A stretch of DNA of 64,000 bases from Mycobacterium sp. 852002-51961_SCH5331710 (GCF_001665535.1 NZ_LZSQ01000001.1:49675-113674), one strand, 5' to 3'. Shown: positions 45,128-54,288, counted from the first letter of the stretch. The notes: generated from the letters alone by a model not told the origin. Numbers and translations are program-made.

Positions 45128-46333
45128 TCAGCTTTGCGTCTGCTCGGCGGTTGACGGGGGCGGCTCCGGCGGCGAGGTGACCGTGGCCTGGGTGCCGTAG
45201 CCCTCAACGGAGTTCACCTTCATCGAACCGCCCATGGCGTCGAACCGGGCCAGCAGCGAGCCCAGTCCGATATGGCCGTCGGCGACATACTGTTCGACGA
45301 TCGCCGCGTCGAAGCCCTTGCCGTCGTCGGAGACCGTCAGCACGACCCGGTCCCCCCGCCGTGTCAGCCCCACCCGCACGGTGGTCGCGCCGGCGTGCTT
45401 GTGGATGTTGGCGAGCAGTTCCCGGGCGGCGCGATAGAGCAGTTGCTGTGATTCGGGCTTTCCGACATCGTCGAGGTCCGCGTGCACGACATAACCACCG
45501 CGGGATTCGAACTGCCGCACCAGCTCTCGCACGGCCGGCGTAAGGCCCAGCTGTGCGAGCACCTGGGGGTGCAGTTCGGTCACCGTCGAGCGCAGCGCGG
45601 AAGCGGTCTGCTGAAGCGCTTCACGCACCGCTTCCAGCGCGGGATCGTCATTGCGCTCCTGCAACTCGTCGAGGTCGAGGCGCGCCGCGAGCAGTGTCTG
45701 CAGCGGTCCGTCGTGCAGGTTCTCGGCCACGTCGCGGTTGTGGCGCTCATCGGCCTGCATCGCCTCCGACACCAGTTGACGCCGCACCGCTTGAAGTTTC
45801 GCGACACGCGCCTGGCGGCGGACCAGTACGACGCACAGCGCGGTCATCGCCACTGCGCCCCACAGCAGAAAGCCGAAGTGCGTGTAGACGACGTTCGGTA
45901 AGCCGACCGAGTCGTCCCGCTTCGAGTAGACGATCCACGCCCCGAGGTACGCGCACGCCGTGCCGACTCCGAGCAGCGCCGTCAGCGTCGGCCGGTCCTG
46001 GAACGCCACCGCGATGGGCAGCAGGAAGAAGACCGGGAGCAGGGCCGCCGTAGCGCCTCCCGACACCAGGCACAGCACCAGGACCATCAGGACGTCGACA
46101 CCGGTGGACGCCCAATCTCCCCACCGGGGCACCGGGCCACGCAACACCGCGATGAGCCAGACCACGGCCGCCACCGCCCACGTCCCGAGCACCACCGCGT
46201 AGAGGCCCGGCAGCCAGTGATCGACCTCCCAGATCAGCACCAGCACCGCGACGAGTGCGAGCAGCGGCAGCCGCATCACGGCGGAGACGCGCACGGGTTC
46301 CGTGGCGAAGAAGTTGGCGATCCGATCCACCAC
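45128..46333 (-). CDS. Membrane sensor histidine kinase (NarX/DegS-type, HisKA_3)
   Basis: The 401-residue kinase (GTG 46333; a second GTG at 46330 is equally possible) has about five to six membrane helices in residues 15-175. A dimerisation/phosphoacceptor helix contains H-N-R-D-V-A-E-N-L-H-D-G-P-L-Q near 200, with His in L-H-D-G. The C-terminal ATPase domain has an N-box E-L-L-A-N-I-H-K-H-A near 305 and D-D-G-K-G-F near 340. There is no dedicated extracellular domain, so the membrane part may sense an envelope signal. The response regulator gene ends 8 bp upstream. Confidence 0.9.
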   Translation of the reverse strand: MVDRIANFFATEPVRVSAVMRLPLLALVAVLVLIWEVDHWLPGLYAVVLGTWAVAAVVWLIAVLRGPVPRWGDWASTGVDVLMVLVLCLVSGGATAALLPVFFLLPIAVAFQDRPTLTALLGVGTACAYLGAWIVYSKRDDSVGLPNVVYTHFGFLLWGAVAMTALCVVLVRRQARVAKLQAVRRQLVSEAMQADERHNRDVAENLHDGPLQTLLAARLDLDELQERNDDPALEAVREALQQTASALRSTVTELHPQVLAQLGLTPAVRELVRQFESRGGYVVHADLDDVGKPESQQLLYRAARELLANIHKHAGATTVRVGLTRRGDRVVLTVSDDGKGFDAAIVEQYVADGHIGLGSLLARFDAMGGSMKVNSVEGYGTQATVTSPPEPPPSTAEQTQS

Positions 46334-46340
46334 GGCGGCG

Positions 46341-47033
46341 TCAGTCCAACAGCTTGCGGCGCATCGCCTCGGCGACGGCGGCACCGCGGTCGTTGACCCC
46401 GAGCTTCTCGTAGAGCCGCTGCACGTGGGTCTTCACCGTCGAGGGCGCCAGGAAGAGTTGTTTGGCCATCGCCGGGATGCTGCTGCCGGACGCGATGAGC
46501 TTGAGCACCTCGCGCTCGCGAGGGCTGAGCGTCGGACCGTCGGGCTCCGCGCGCTTGCGGATCTCACCGGCGAGTCCGGCGGCCAGGCTCGGGGCGACGA
46601 TGTCTCGACCCTTGGCGCAGTCGAGCACGGCGTTGACGAGCTCGGAGCGGGTGGATTCCTTGGGCAGGAAGCCCGAGGCGCCGTTCTGCAGCGCCTGATA
46701 GACGATCGCGGATTCGTCGTGTGCGGAGATCAGCAGCACGCGGGTGGGCAGTTCGTCGCGCGCCACCGCGGCGGCCACCTCCGAACCGCCCATCCCGGGC
46801 ATCCGGTAGTCCAGCAGCGCCACTTGCGGGTTGTGCTCACGGATCGCGGCAAGCGCCGTCACCCCGTCGTCGGCCTCGGCAACCACGTCGATCTGCCCGC
46901 TGGAGACCAACGCTCGGACCACGCCGTCGCGAAACATCGGGTGGTCGTCGCCCACCACCACCCGGACCCTGTCACCGGTCGTGCTGCTCACCACCCGGTC
47001 AGCTTGGCACAGCGGTGCGTTCGCTTCCCCCAT
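46341..47033 (-). CDS. LuxR/NarL-type response regulator
   Basis: The 230-residue protein has a receiver domain (phosphoacceptor Asp75 in L-L-D-Y-R-M-P-G; acidic pair D29-D30; Lys in P-K-E) and a C-terminal LuxR helix-turn-helix (about 166-225; L-S-P-R-E-R-E-V-L-K-L-I-A). The start is uncertain: ATG 47033 or GTG at 46994/46991, which would begin just before the conserved domain. It is paired with the downstream kinase. A likely target is the divergent small secreted protein, but this is only proximity. Confidence 0.9.
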   Translation of the reverse strand: MGEANAPLCQADRVVSSTTGDRVRVVVGDDHPMFRDGVVRALVSSGQIDVVAEADDGVTALAAIREHNPQVALLDYRMPGMGGSEVAAAVARDELPTRVLLISAHDESAIVYQALQNGASGFLPKESTRSELVNAVLDCAKGRDIVAPSLAAGLAGEIRKRAEPDGPTLSPREREVLKLIASGSSIPAMAKQLFLAPSTVKTHVQRLYEKLGVNDRGAAVAEAMRRKLLD

Positions 47034-47169
47034 TTGGAGGACACGAGATTCATCCGGTTCGACCGCCGTTCACCGGACATACACCCGGCCCGCGGTGCAG
47101 CACTCTTGAGTCATCGCCGGAACAGCCCGGTCGGTCAAACCAAAAAGGGAAGAATCAAAGGAGATTCAG

Positions 47170-47412
47170 ATGAACACCAACACCACTCGCCGCTTCGCCC
47201 GCTTCTTCGCGCTGCCGGTCCTCGCGGCCGGAATCCTCGCCGGGGCACTCGGTTTCGCCGGTGCGGCCAGCGCCGGGACCTACACGCAGGATCCGACGCC
47301 GCGGCCGGGCATCGTCGCGACGCCCGAGATCCACGCGCCGGGAGTCCAGTCCGGGACCCACGGTCACCGCATCGATCACATCGAGTTCGAGCAGCCGACC
47401 TGGCATCGCTGA
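47170..47412 (+). CDS. Small secreted protein of unknown function
   Basis: The 80-residue precursor follows AAAGGAG six bases before ATG 47170. A signal peptide (about residues 10-35, cleavage near A-S-A-G) leaves a ~45-residue mature peptide rich in Pro, His, Thr and Gly (P-T-P-R-P-G, H-G-H-R-I-D-H-I), with three of four histidines close together. Metal binding is possible but unproven. I know no function. It is followed by a strong terminator and divergent from the two-component system. Confidence 0.75.
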   Translation: MNTNTTRRFARFFALPVLAAGILAGALGFAGAASAGTYTQDPTPRPGIVATPEIHAPGVQSGTHGHRIDHIEFEQPTWHR

Positions 47413-47425
47413 CGCGGATACGAGA

Positions 47426-47452
47426 GCGGGGGCACCGATTCGGTGCCCCCGC
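47426..47452. terminator. Strong 12-bp stem hairpin, probably bidirectional terminator
   Basis: GCGGGGGCACCG (47426-47437) pairs perfectly with CGGTGCCCCCGC (47441-47452) around an ATT loop, followed by TTCTTCGTGTT. It sits between the ends of the small secreted protein gene and ahpD, so it can serve both. The U-tract is weak, as is usual in mycobacteria. Confidence 0.85.
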
Positions 47453-47466
47453 TTCTTCGTGTTCGG

Positions 47467-48000
47467 TCAAACGGTTGTCAGCACGTCGGCGGTCTGCAGC
47501 GCCTGGGCCACACCCGAGACGATCGAGGCCAGCCGGATCGCTTCGAAGATCACCGTCCGCGACACCTGCGCGTCACGCAGCGTCTTCTCGTGCGCCGCGA
47601 GGCAGTGGCCGCATCCGTTGATCGCCGACACCGCCAGCGACCACAGCTCGAAATCCTCCTTGGCCACACCGGGATTGCCGATGATGTTCATCCGCAGGCC
47701 GGCACGCAGATCGTCGTAGGCGCCGTCGAGCTGGCCCTTCGTGCGGTAGAACACGTTGTTCATCCCCATGATGGCGGCCGCGCCGAGGGCGGCGTCGTAG
47801 GCCTCCTGGCTGAGGATGTCCAGTGCGTCCTCTGCGATTTCGCGCAGCAGGCGGTCGGACTTGGTCGCCGCGGCCGTCGCCACCAGGGCACCCCACAACT
47901 GTTGCTCGGACAGCTCGGTGGTCTTGACGATGCTGCCGAAGTTGAGCTTCAGATCCTTGGCGTAACCCGGAAGCGCTTCCTTGATGTTGTCGATGCTCAT
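47467..48000 (-). CDS. ahpD: Alkyl hydroperoxide reductase AhpD
   Basis: The 177-residue protein has the catalytic Cys130-x-x-Cys133 with Glu118 and His137 at the same positions as M. tuberculosis AhpD ([10 protein letters not shown]). It reduces oxidised AhpC using lipoamide-linked electrons. ATG 48000 lies two bases after the ahpC stop; the open frame further upstream is inside ahpC. It ends at the shared terminator. Confidence 0.96.
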   Translation of the reverse strand: MSIDNIKEALPGYAKDLKLNFGSIVKTTELSEQQLWGALVATAAATKSDRLLREIAEDALDILSQEAYDAALGAAAIMGMNNVFYRTKGQLDGAYDDLRAGLRMNIIGNPGVAKEDFELWSLAVSAINGCGHCLAAHEKTLRDAQVSRTVIFEAIRLASIVSGVAQALQTADVLTTV

Positions 48001-48002
48001 GG

Positions 48003-48590
48003 TCACACCGCCTCTGCCAGCAGCTCGGCCGGCTTGATCGTCGGATCGCCCTTCTTCCAGTTGCAGGCGCACAGCTCGTCGGACTGCAGCGCGTCGAGCA
48101 CCCGCAGCACCTCGTCGACGTTGCGGCCGACGGAGCCGGCGGTCACCGACACGAACTGGATCTCGTTGTTCGGGTCGACGATGAACGTCGCGCGGTCGGC
48201 GACTCCTTCGGCGTTGAGCACGCCGGTGGCCAGCGACAGCTCGCGCTTGAGGTCAGAGGCCATCGGGAACGGCAGCGTCTTGAGGTCCTCGTGCTGGGCG
48301 CGCCACTGGAAGTGGACGAACTCGTTGTCCACCGACACCCCGATGACCTTCGCGTCGCGGTCCTCGAAGTCCTCGTTGAGCTTGCCGAAGGTGGCGATTT
48401 CGGTCGGGCACACGAAGGTGAAGTCCTTCGGCCAGAAGAAGACGATGCGCCACTTGCCGGGGTGATCCTCGCTGGTCACACGGATGAAGTAGTCGTCGGG
48501 CTGCTTGGCATCGACCTCGGAGAGGTCACCGCCGACCACCGCCGCCATGTCGTAGCTGGGGAACTGGTCACCGATTGTCAACAATGCCAT
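48003..48590 (-). CDS. ahpC: Alkyl hydroperoxide reductase AhpC (peroxiredoxin)
   Basis: The 195-residue peroxiredoxin has peroxidatic Cys61 (F-V-C-P-T-E) and resolving Cys174/Cys176 (L-C-A-C), the arrangement of the mycobacterial enzyme. It detoxifies peroxides and peroxynitrite. ATG 48590 gives the usual length, with AAGGA ten bases upstream; an ATG at 48602 would add four residues. There is no oxyR gene beside it. The 225-bp gap to the divergent gene shows no convincing OxyR- or Fur-type site by eye. Confidence 0.96.
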   Translation of the reverse strand: MALLTIGDQFPSYDMAAVVGGDLSEVDAKQPDDYFIRVTSEDHPGKWRIVFFWPKDFTFVCPTEIATFGKLNEDFEDRDAKVIGVSVDNEFVHFQWRAQHEDLKTLPFPMASDLKRELSLATGVLNAEGVADRATFIVDPNNEIQFVSVTAGSVGRNVDEVLRVLDALQSDELCACNWKKGDPTIKPAELLAEAV

Positions 48591-48815
48591 CGCGAGCACC
48601 ATCCTTGTTTCGCTTAGTTTGGATTCAGTCCAGATTACGTACTCAATACTCTGTCCCTCGCACGAATAAGGCAAGCAAAACGGCCGTGATTGTGGCCACA
48701 CCGGGCCCAGTCAAATCGATTCGCAGTCAGCAGATTTCGGGGGCGTGCCCGACAGTGGACGCATCGGCGAACGCACGACACCATAGCCTGCAGCCGGCGT
48801 TGCTACGGTCGACGG

Positions 48816-49070
48816 ATGTCGAACATCTCTGAGAACGACCGCATCGAGGACGTCGCACCCGGCGACATCGTGCTGGTCGACCGCGGCGAAGAACCCGTCC
48901 CCTGCAAGGTGGTGCACAAGGACGTCAACGACGGCACCGCCCTGATCACCTACGAGGTCGACGACGGTGCGACGTTCCAGGTCGAGTACGCCGCGGGCAC
49001 CCGGGTGACCCGCAGCCTGGAGTCCAAGTGGGAGTCCCCGCAAAGCCCGACGCAGCAGAAGCCCGGCTGA
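48816..49070 (+). CDS. Conserved hypothetical protein, 84 residues
   Basis: I do not recognise the family. The protein is acidic, without signal peptide or helices long enough for the membrane; alternating V-x-V/hydrophobic segments (D-I-V-L-V-D-R, C-K-V-V-H-K-D-V, A-L-I-T-Y-E-V) suggest a small beta-barrel. ATG 48816 lies six bases after TACGGT (48804-48809), a possible -10 box, so the message may be leaderless. It is 14 bp upstream of fadE2, on the same strand. Confidence 0.7.
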   Translation: MSNISENDRIEDVAPGDIVLVDRGEEPVPCKVVHKDVNDGTALITYEVDDGATFQVEYAAGTRVTRSLESKWESPQSPTQQKPG

Positions 49071-49084
49071 GGATGTGACATATC

Positions 49085-50335
49085 GTGGCGGGCATGGATT
49101 TCGCGATGTCGGCCAAGGCTGCGGACTATCACCAGCGGCTGTCCGAGTTCATGACGGAGTTCGTCTTCCCCGCCGAAGCCGAATACGACCGCTACCGCGA
49201 AGAGGCCGGCCCCAAGGACCACACCGTCCCGCCGATCGTCGAGGACCTCAAGAAGCTCGCCAAGGACCGCGGCCTGTGGAACCTGTTCCTGCCCGCGGAG
49301 TCCGGTCTGACCAACCTCGAGTACGCGCAGCTCGCCGAGCTGACCGGCTGGAGCATGGAGATCGCACCCGAGGTCACCAACTGCGCGGCCCCCGACACCG
49401 GCAACATGGAGACGCTGCACCTGTTCGCCGATGAGCAGCAGCGCAAGCAGTGGCTTGAGCCGCTGCTGGCCGGCGAGATCCGCAGCGCATTCGCGATGAC
49501 CGAGCCCGCGGTCGCCTCCAGCGATGCCCGCAACATCGAGACGACCATGCTGCGCGACGGCAACGACTACGTCATCAACGGTCGCAAGTGGTGGATCACC
49601 GGAGCGGCCGATCCGCGCTGCAAGATCCTGATCGTGATGGGCCGAACCAATCCGGATGCCGCCAGCCACCAGCAGCAGTCGATGATCCTCGTGCCGGTCG
49701 ACACCCCAGGTGTCGACATCCGGCGGTCGCTTCCGGTGTTCGGTTGGCAGGACCAGCACGGTCACTGCGAGATCGTGTTCGACAACGTGCGGGTGCCCGT
49801 CGAGAACCTGCTCCACGAGGAGGGCAGCGGCTTCGCGATCGCCCAGGCGCGACTGGGTCCGGGCCGTATCCACCACTGCATGCGGGCGCTGGGCGCGGCC
49901 GAGCGCGCGCTGGCGTTGATGATCGACCGTGTGCAGAAGCGCGTGGCGTTCGGCAAGCCGTTGGCCGAGCAGGGTGTGGTGCGCGAGTCGATCGCGAAGT
50001 CGCGCAACGAGATCGACCAGGCCCGGCTGCTGTGCCACAAGGCGGCGTGGACCATCGACCAGCAGGGCAACAAGAGCAAGGACGCCCAGGTGCAGGTGGC
50101 CCAGATCAAGGCGGTCGCCCCGCAGGTCGCCTGCGATGTCATCGACCGCGCCATCCAGGTGCACGGCGGCATGGGCGTTTCCGACGACGTGCCCTTGGCG
50201 CGCCTGTACGCCTGGCACCGCGCCATGCGGCTGTTCGACGGCCCCGACGAGGTGCACATGCGGACCATCGCGCGCGCCGAACTGGGCAGGGAGAAGAGCG
50301 CTTTCGCTGCCGCGGTGACCGGAGGGGCCGGATAG
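49085..50335 (+). CDS. fadE2: FadE2, ACAD10/11-type acyl-CoA dehydrogenase
   Basis: The 416-residue enzyme closely matches my recollection of M. tuberculosis FadE2 (Rv0154c): E-E-A-G-P-K-D-H-T-V-P-P near residue 42, E-P-A-V-A-S-S-D-A-R-N near 139 and V-F-G-W-Q-D-Q-H-G-H near 218. The usual EGT glutamate region reads L-F-D-G-P-D-E-V-H, as in ACAD10/11 relatives, some of which act on hydroxylated acyl-CoA. The start is GTG 49085 or ATG 49094. Its stop abuts the ptbB start (TAG-GTG), as the Rv0153c-Rv0154c pairing predicts. Confidence 0.93.
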   Translation: MAGMDFAMSAKAADYHQRLSEFMTEFVFPAEAEYDRYREEAGPKDHTVPPIVEDLKKLAKDRGLWNLFLPAESGLTNLEYAQLAELTGWSMEIAPEVTNCAAPDTGNMETLHLFADEQQRKQWLEPLLAGEIRSAFAMTEPAVASSDARNIETTMLRDGNDYVINGRKWWITGAADPRCKILIVMGRTNPDAASHQQQSMILVPVDTPGVDIRRSLPVFGWQDQHGHCEIVFDNVRVPVENLLHEEGSGFAIAQARLGPGRIHHCMRALGAAERALALMIDRVQKRVAFGKPLAEQGVVRESIAKSRNEIDQARLLCHKAAWTIDQQGNKSKDAQVQVAQIKAVAPQVACDVIDRAIQVHGGMGVSDDVPLARLYAWHRAMRLFDGPDEVHMRTIARAELGREKSAFAAAVTGGAG

Positions 50336-51139
50336 GTGGCGGGCAACCCTGACGCCCTGTCAGGGGCGTGGAACTTTCGCGACATCGCCGAGGAAACGGG
50401 CATCCGGCCGGGCCGGTTCTTCCGATCCAGCGAGCTGAGCGGTCTGGACGATGCGGGCCGGGAGCTGTTGCGCCGGTTGAACATCACCGATGTCGCCGAC
50501 CTGCGCTCGGAGCGCGAGGTCGAGCGGCGCGGGCCGGGCCGCGTACCCGACGGTGTGGCGATTCACCGGCTGCCATTCCACGAGTTGGCCAAGCCGGGCG
50601 CGGAGGCCCCGCACGAGCAGAGCTTCCAGCGGATGATGACCGAGAAGCCGGACGACGAGGACGTGACGGTGGCCGCGCGCCGGTTCATGATCGAGGAGTA
50701 TCAGAAGTTCCCGACGTTGCCCGGTGCGCATCTTGCCGTGCGCCAGGTCGTTTCGATGCTCGCCGAACAGCGCCCGGTCATCGCGCACTGCTTCGCGGGT
50801 AAGGACCGCACGGGTTTCACGGTGGCGTCGGTGCTCGACGCCGTCGGCGTGGATCGTGACGCCGTCGTCGCCGACTTCCTGCGCAGCAATGACGCCGTGC
50901 CGCGGCTGCGCGAAAGCATTCTCGAATCGATCCGCGACCGGGCGGAGGAGAGCACCGACGAGATCGTCACGTTCGCCGAGGCGCAGCTCACCTCCGAAGT
51001 GCTGGGGGTGCGCGAGGAGTACCTGGATACCGCGCGGCGCTCGATCGTCGAGAACTACGGATCGGTGCGTGGCTTCCTCGAGGCGTCCGGCGTGACCGAC
51101 GACGAGGTGGTCCGGCTGCGCGCGGTGCTGCTGGGCTGA
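50336..51139 (+). CDS. ptbB: PtbB/MptpB protein phosphatase
   Basis: The 267-residue phosphatase has the P-loop H-C-F-A-G-K-D-R-T-G with Cys152, identical to the MptpB loop, and the N-terminal N-F-R-D-I segment. MptpB removes phosphate from Tyr/Ser/Thr and phosphoinositides and is secreted by pathogenic mycobacteria, although this protein has no signal peptide. In a saprophyte its target is unknown. The GTG start follows the fadE2 stop directly, so the two are coupled. Confidence 0.94.
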   Translation: MAGNPDALSGAWNFRDIAEETGIRPGRFFRSSELSGLDDAGRELLRRLNITDVADLRSEREVERRGPGRVPDGVAIHRLPFHELAKPGAEAPHEQSFQRMMTEKPDDEDVTVAARRFMIEEYQKFPTLPGAHLAVRQVVSMLAEQRPVIAHCFAGKDRTGFTVASVLDAVGVDRDAVVADFLRSNDAVPRLRESILESIRDRAEESTDEIVTFAEAQLTSEVLGVREEYLDTARRSIVENYGSVRGFLEASGVTDDEVVRLRAVLLG

Positions 51140-51146
51140 AATCCCC

Positions 51147-52310
51147 TCAGCTGCCGCCTTTTTCGGCCTCGTACTTCTGCGTCATGTGCTCGATCGCGGA
51201 CAGCTGCGTCTGCGCGAGGTTTTCGCGCACATCGCGGGCCCGCTCCGCGGCGTCCAGCGTCGGCTGGGCCTGACCCTGGAAGTGCGGCATGACCTCGGCG
51301 GCGAACAATTCAGCCGAGCGTTTGGTGGCCGCGGGGTTGGCCCACTCGTGGCCCATCTGCAGCATGCAGCCGAACCCGCCGGACTGGTCCCACAGCCGCT
51401 GCACCTGGGCGCGTGCCTGTTCGGGTGTTCCGATCACGCCCGCGCCCGCGCCGTTGATGATATCGACGACCTCGTCGAGGTTCTCCCCCGGAACCTCCAT
51501 CTGCGGGAACGCCGCAACCTTCTGGAAGTAGCGGTACCAGTGCTCGAGGCCGAAGCGCACGTCGGCGCGGGCCTGCTCCTCGGTCTCGGCGATGTGCATG
51601 GGGCAGACCAGCGACCAGTTGCGGCGGTCGACCGTGGTGCCGAACGCGGCCGCGCGTTCCTCGGCGATGCCCCAGTGGTGCGCGAGCGCGTCGAATCCCT
51701 CGACCACCAGCGTCGCGCCGATCGACAGCAGGCCGATACCGTGCTTGCCCGCCAGCCGAGCACCGGTCGGTGACGACACCGCGGCGACGGCGAGCGGGAT
51801 GCCGTCCTCCGAGTAGGGCGCCAGTTGCAGTCGCGCGTCGAACAATTCGTGTGTGGCGGTCTTGGCGGACACCGTCTCGCCCTTGAGCAATCGGACCATG
51901 ATGTCGAGGTTGGTCTCGAGCAGTTCGCGGGTGTCGGTGGGGGTCAGCCCGATCATCGCCGAATCCGTGGGCAGCGAGCCGGGCCCCACGCCGCCAATGA
52001 TCCGGCCGTGGGTGAGGTGGTCGAGCAGCATCAGCCGGTCGGCCGTCCACAGCGGGTTGTGATACGCCAACGAGATGACGCCGGTGCCGAACCGGATCCG
52101 TTTGGCCCGCTGCGCGGCCGCAGCGATGAACACCTCGGGTGAGCTGATGATCTCGCTTCCGGCCGAATGGTGTTCGCCGATCCAGGCCTCGTCGAAGCCC
52201 AGCGCGTCGAGGTGCTCGATGAGCTCCAGGTCGCGCTGCAGCGCCAGCGTCGGGTTGGTGCCCGCGCGGTGGAACGGAGCGATGAAGTATCCGAAACGCA
52301 GCTTGGCCAT
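51147..52310 (-). CDS. LLM-class flavin-dependent oxidoreductase
   Basis: The 387-residue protein is luciferase-like: E-H-H near residue 47, F-G-T-G-V near 73, and the P-L-A-V-A-A flavin-region strand near 172. It resembles limonene/alkane-monooxygenase-type LLM proteins that use FMN or F420. Substrate is unknown. It is convergent with ptbB, seven bases apart, and heads downstream of a minus-strand run, 9 bp after the DUF456 stop. Confidence 0.88.
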   Translation of the reverse strand: MAKLRFGYFIAPFHRAGTNPTLALQRDLELIEHLDALGFDEAWIGEHHSAGSEIISSPEVFIAAAAQRAKRIRFGTGVISLAYHNPLWTADRLMLLDHLTHGRIIGGVGPGSLPTDSAMIGLTPTDTRELLETNLDIMVRLLKGETVSAKTATHELFDARLQLAPYSEDGIPLAVAAVSSPTGARLAGKHGIGLLSIGATLVVEGFDALAHHWGIAEERAAAFGTTVDRRNWSLVCPMHIAETEEQARADVRFGLEHWYRYFQKVAAFPQMEVPGENLDEVVDIINGAGAGVIGTPEQARAQVQRLWDQSGGFGCMLQMGHEWANPAATKRSAELFAAEVMPHFQGQAQPTLDAAERARDVRENLAQTQLSAIEHMTQKYEAEKGGS

Positions 52311-52319
52311 GCCTGCAAG

Positions 52320-52805
52320 TTACTGCGTCAGGTACACCCCGATGGCCCAAACGACGGTGGCGAGCAACGCGCCGGCCAACTCGACGCCGACCGACAGGGC
52401 GACGCCCTTGAGCGCGTGCTTGGTCGACGTCCACGCCGCGCGCTGCTCGTGCCGGTTGGCCAGTTCGGCGAGGTAGATGCCCAGCACGAAACCGATCGGC
52501 AGTCCGAGCACGGGGATGACGAAGAAACCGACGACACCGACCACGGCCCCGGCGACCAGGCTCGACGTGCGCACGTCGGCCTCACGCATCCGCCGGACGG
52601 GCCAGGTGTACTTGATGAACGCGGCCGTCAGGAGCAGCGCGGACGCGACGCCGAGCGTCACCCACGCGGTGACGTCGCGCTCGACGACCGCCCACACTGC
52701 GATAGCGCCGAAGACCAGCAGCGTGCCGGGCAGCAGCGGTACGACGATGCCGACGATGCCCACCGCGATCGCCAACGCGACGAGGACGATGCCGCCGGTG
52801 CTCAT
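52320..52805 (-). CDS. DUF456 family membrane protein
   Basis: The 161-residue protein has four to five helices with the DUF456 repeats I-V-V-P-L-L-P-G-T near residue 20 and V-I-P-V-L-G-L-P-I-G near 96. Function is unknown; related Gly-rich membrane domains occur in transport proteins. It lies between the methyltransferase and LLM genes with gaps of nine bases on each side. Confidence 0.87.
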   Translation of the reverse strand: MSTGGIVLVALAIAVGIVGIVVPLLPGTLLVFGAIAVWAVVERDVTAWVTLGVASALLLTAAFIKYTWPVRRMREADVRTSSLVAGAVVGVVGFFVIPVLGLPIGFVLGIYLAELANRHEQRAAWTSTKHALKGVALSVGVELAGALLATVVWAIGVYLTQ

Positions 52806-52814
52806 GCGTCGAAT

Positions 52815-53558
52815 CTACGGGCGCTGCGCCCGGACCCACTGCATGTTGCCGGTGGTCTTGGTGCGCACGCGCTCGAATCCGCGATGTTCGAACACGTCGC
52901 CCAGTTCGTCTTCGGCGAAGAAGCGCGCCCCGCCCCGCGACACCCATCGCAGCGGCGGAGGAACGCTGCCGACAGTCGGCACCATGATCGCGATCCGGCC
53001 GCCGGGTCGCAGCACCCGGTGCATCTCGGCCACCGCCGAGGAGGGCTCGGGGATGAGCTGCAAGACCGCGAGCGACGTCACCGCGTCGACGGTCGCATCG
53101 CGGAACGGCAACCGCTGCGCGTCCGCGCGCAGGAACCCGACGTTCGGCCCGGCTTGCGCGCTGACCGCGCGCGCCAGCATCGGTTTCGAGATGTCGACGC
53201 CGATCGCCAGCCCCTGCGGTCCGGCCGCGCGGGCCAGCGAGGCGGTCACGTTGCCGGGGCCGCTTCCGATGTCGAGCGCGACACCGCCCTGCGGAATCTC
53301 GAGCCACTCGATCGGCAACTGCCACATGCTCAGGAACCTGCGGGCGAAGGCCTGCGAGTAGTCGTAGAACATCGACCCGGGGCCCGACGCCCACACCGCC
53401 TGGATCAGACCCTTGTTCTCAGGCGGTGACTGGCTCGGGGCGGCGTCGTCGTCGAGCAGATCCAGGTAGCCACCGCTGACGTCGAGGCGCGCCGGCGTTT
53501 CGGCGAAGAGTTCGACCGCCCGGCGCAGCGCAGGCGGCAGCGAGGAGGTATCGGTCAC
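52815..53558 (-). CDS. Class I SAM-dependent methyltransferase (UbiE/COQ5-like)
   Basis: The 247-residue protein has motif I L-D-I-G-S-G-P-G-N near residue 93, an acidic motif II G-V-D-I-S near 119, and R-V-L-R-P-G-G-R near 181. The C-terminal strand is short. The acceptor is unknown; small-molecule or quinone/lipid methylation is possible. It ends nine bases before DUF456 and starts 22 bp after the haloacid dehalogenase stop. Confidence 0.87.
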   Translation of the reverse strand: MTDTSSLPPALRRAVELFAETPARLDVSGGYLDLLDDDAAPSQSPPENKGLIQAVWASGPGSMFYDYSQAFARRFLSMWQLPIEWLEIPQGGVALDIGSGPGNVTASLARAAGPQGLAIGVDISKPMLARAVSAQAGPNVGFLRADAQRLPFRDATVDAVTSLAVLQLIPEPSSAVAEMHRVLRPGGRIAIMVPTVGSVPPPLRWVSRGGARFFAEDELGDVFEHRGFERVRTKTTGNMQWVRAQRP

Positions 53559-53580
53559 GCTCCCACGCTACTCCTGTCGG

Positions 53581-54288
53581 TCACGCTCCGAGCCGCTCCG
53601 CCAGGTCCACGAAATCGGTTGCCAGGACGTCGAATTCCCCGTCCTCGATCTTCGACGGACGTCGCCTGCCCTCGCCGTACTCCAGCGGCCGGTCGACGTA
53701 TGCCGTCATCAGCCCAGCGCGTTTGGCGCCGCGCAGATCGCTGGCGTGCGCCGCGACCAGCATCAGCTCACCGGGTGCGACGTCGAGCAGCTCGGCGCAG
53801 CCGAGATAGGCCTCGGGATCGGGTTTGTAGTGGCGGAAGAGCTCGGCGGAGATCACGCAGTCCCACGGCAGCCCCGCCCGCTTGGCCATGTTCGTCAGCA
53901 GCGAGACGTTCCCGTTGGACAGCGTCGTGATGAGGTAGCGACGCTTCAGCCGGGTGAGCCCGTCGACGGCGTCGGGCCACGGGTCGAGCCGGTGCCACGC
54001 CCGGTTCAGGTGGTCGACGGCGGCGTCGTCGATACCGGTGATGCCCGCGCCGTCGAGCAGGTCGACGAGGATCATGCGGTGCAGGTCGTCGATCCTGGTC
54101 CACGGCAGCTCGCCGCGACGCACCCGGTCCATCGCGGGCGGATAGCCGGCCCGCCAGTCGTCGGCGAACGCCGCCCAGTTCCGTTGCACGCCATGGGCGC
54201 GGCCGAACTCCTCGAGCTCGCGGATGACGCTCGAGCGCCAGTCAACGACGGTGCCGAAGGTGTCGAAAGCCAGTGCGCGAGGCGCCAT
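53581..54288 (-). CDS. Haloacid dehalogenase type II (HAD family)
   Basis: The 235-residue HAD hydrolase has nucleophile Asp in A-F-D-T-F-G-T-V-V-D-W near residue 9, L-S-N-G-N near 121, K-P-D-P near 155 and A-A-H-A-S-D-L-R-G-A-K near 178. These are the L-2-haloacid dehalogenase motifs, though many such proteins act on other substrates. Its ATG overlaps the quinone-oxidoreductase stop by one base (TAATG), indicating an operon. Confidence 0.88.
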   Translation of the reverse strand: MAPRALAFDTFGTVVDWRSSVIRELEEFGRAHGVQRNWAAFADDWRAGYPPAMDRVRRGELPWTRIDDLHRMILVDLLDGAGITGIDDAAVDHLNRAWHRLDPWPDAVDGLTRLKRRYLITTLSNGNVSLLTNMAKRAGLPWDCVISAELFRHYKPDPEAYLGCAELLDVAPGELMLVAAHASDLRGAKRAGLMTAYVDRPLEYGEGRRRPSKIEDGEFDVLATDFVDLAERLGA

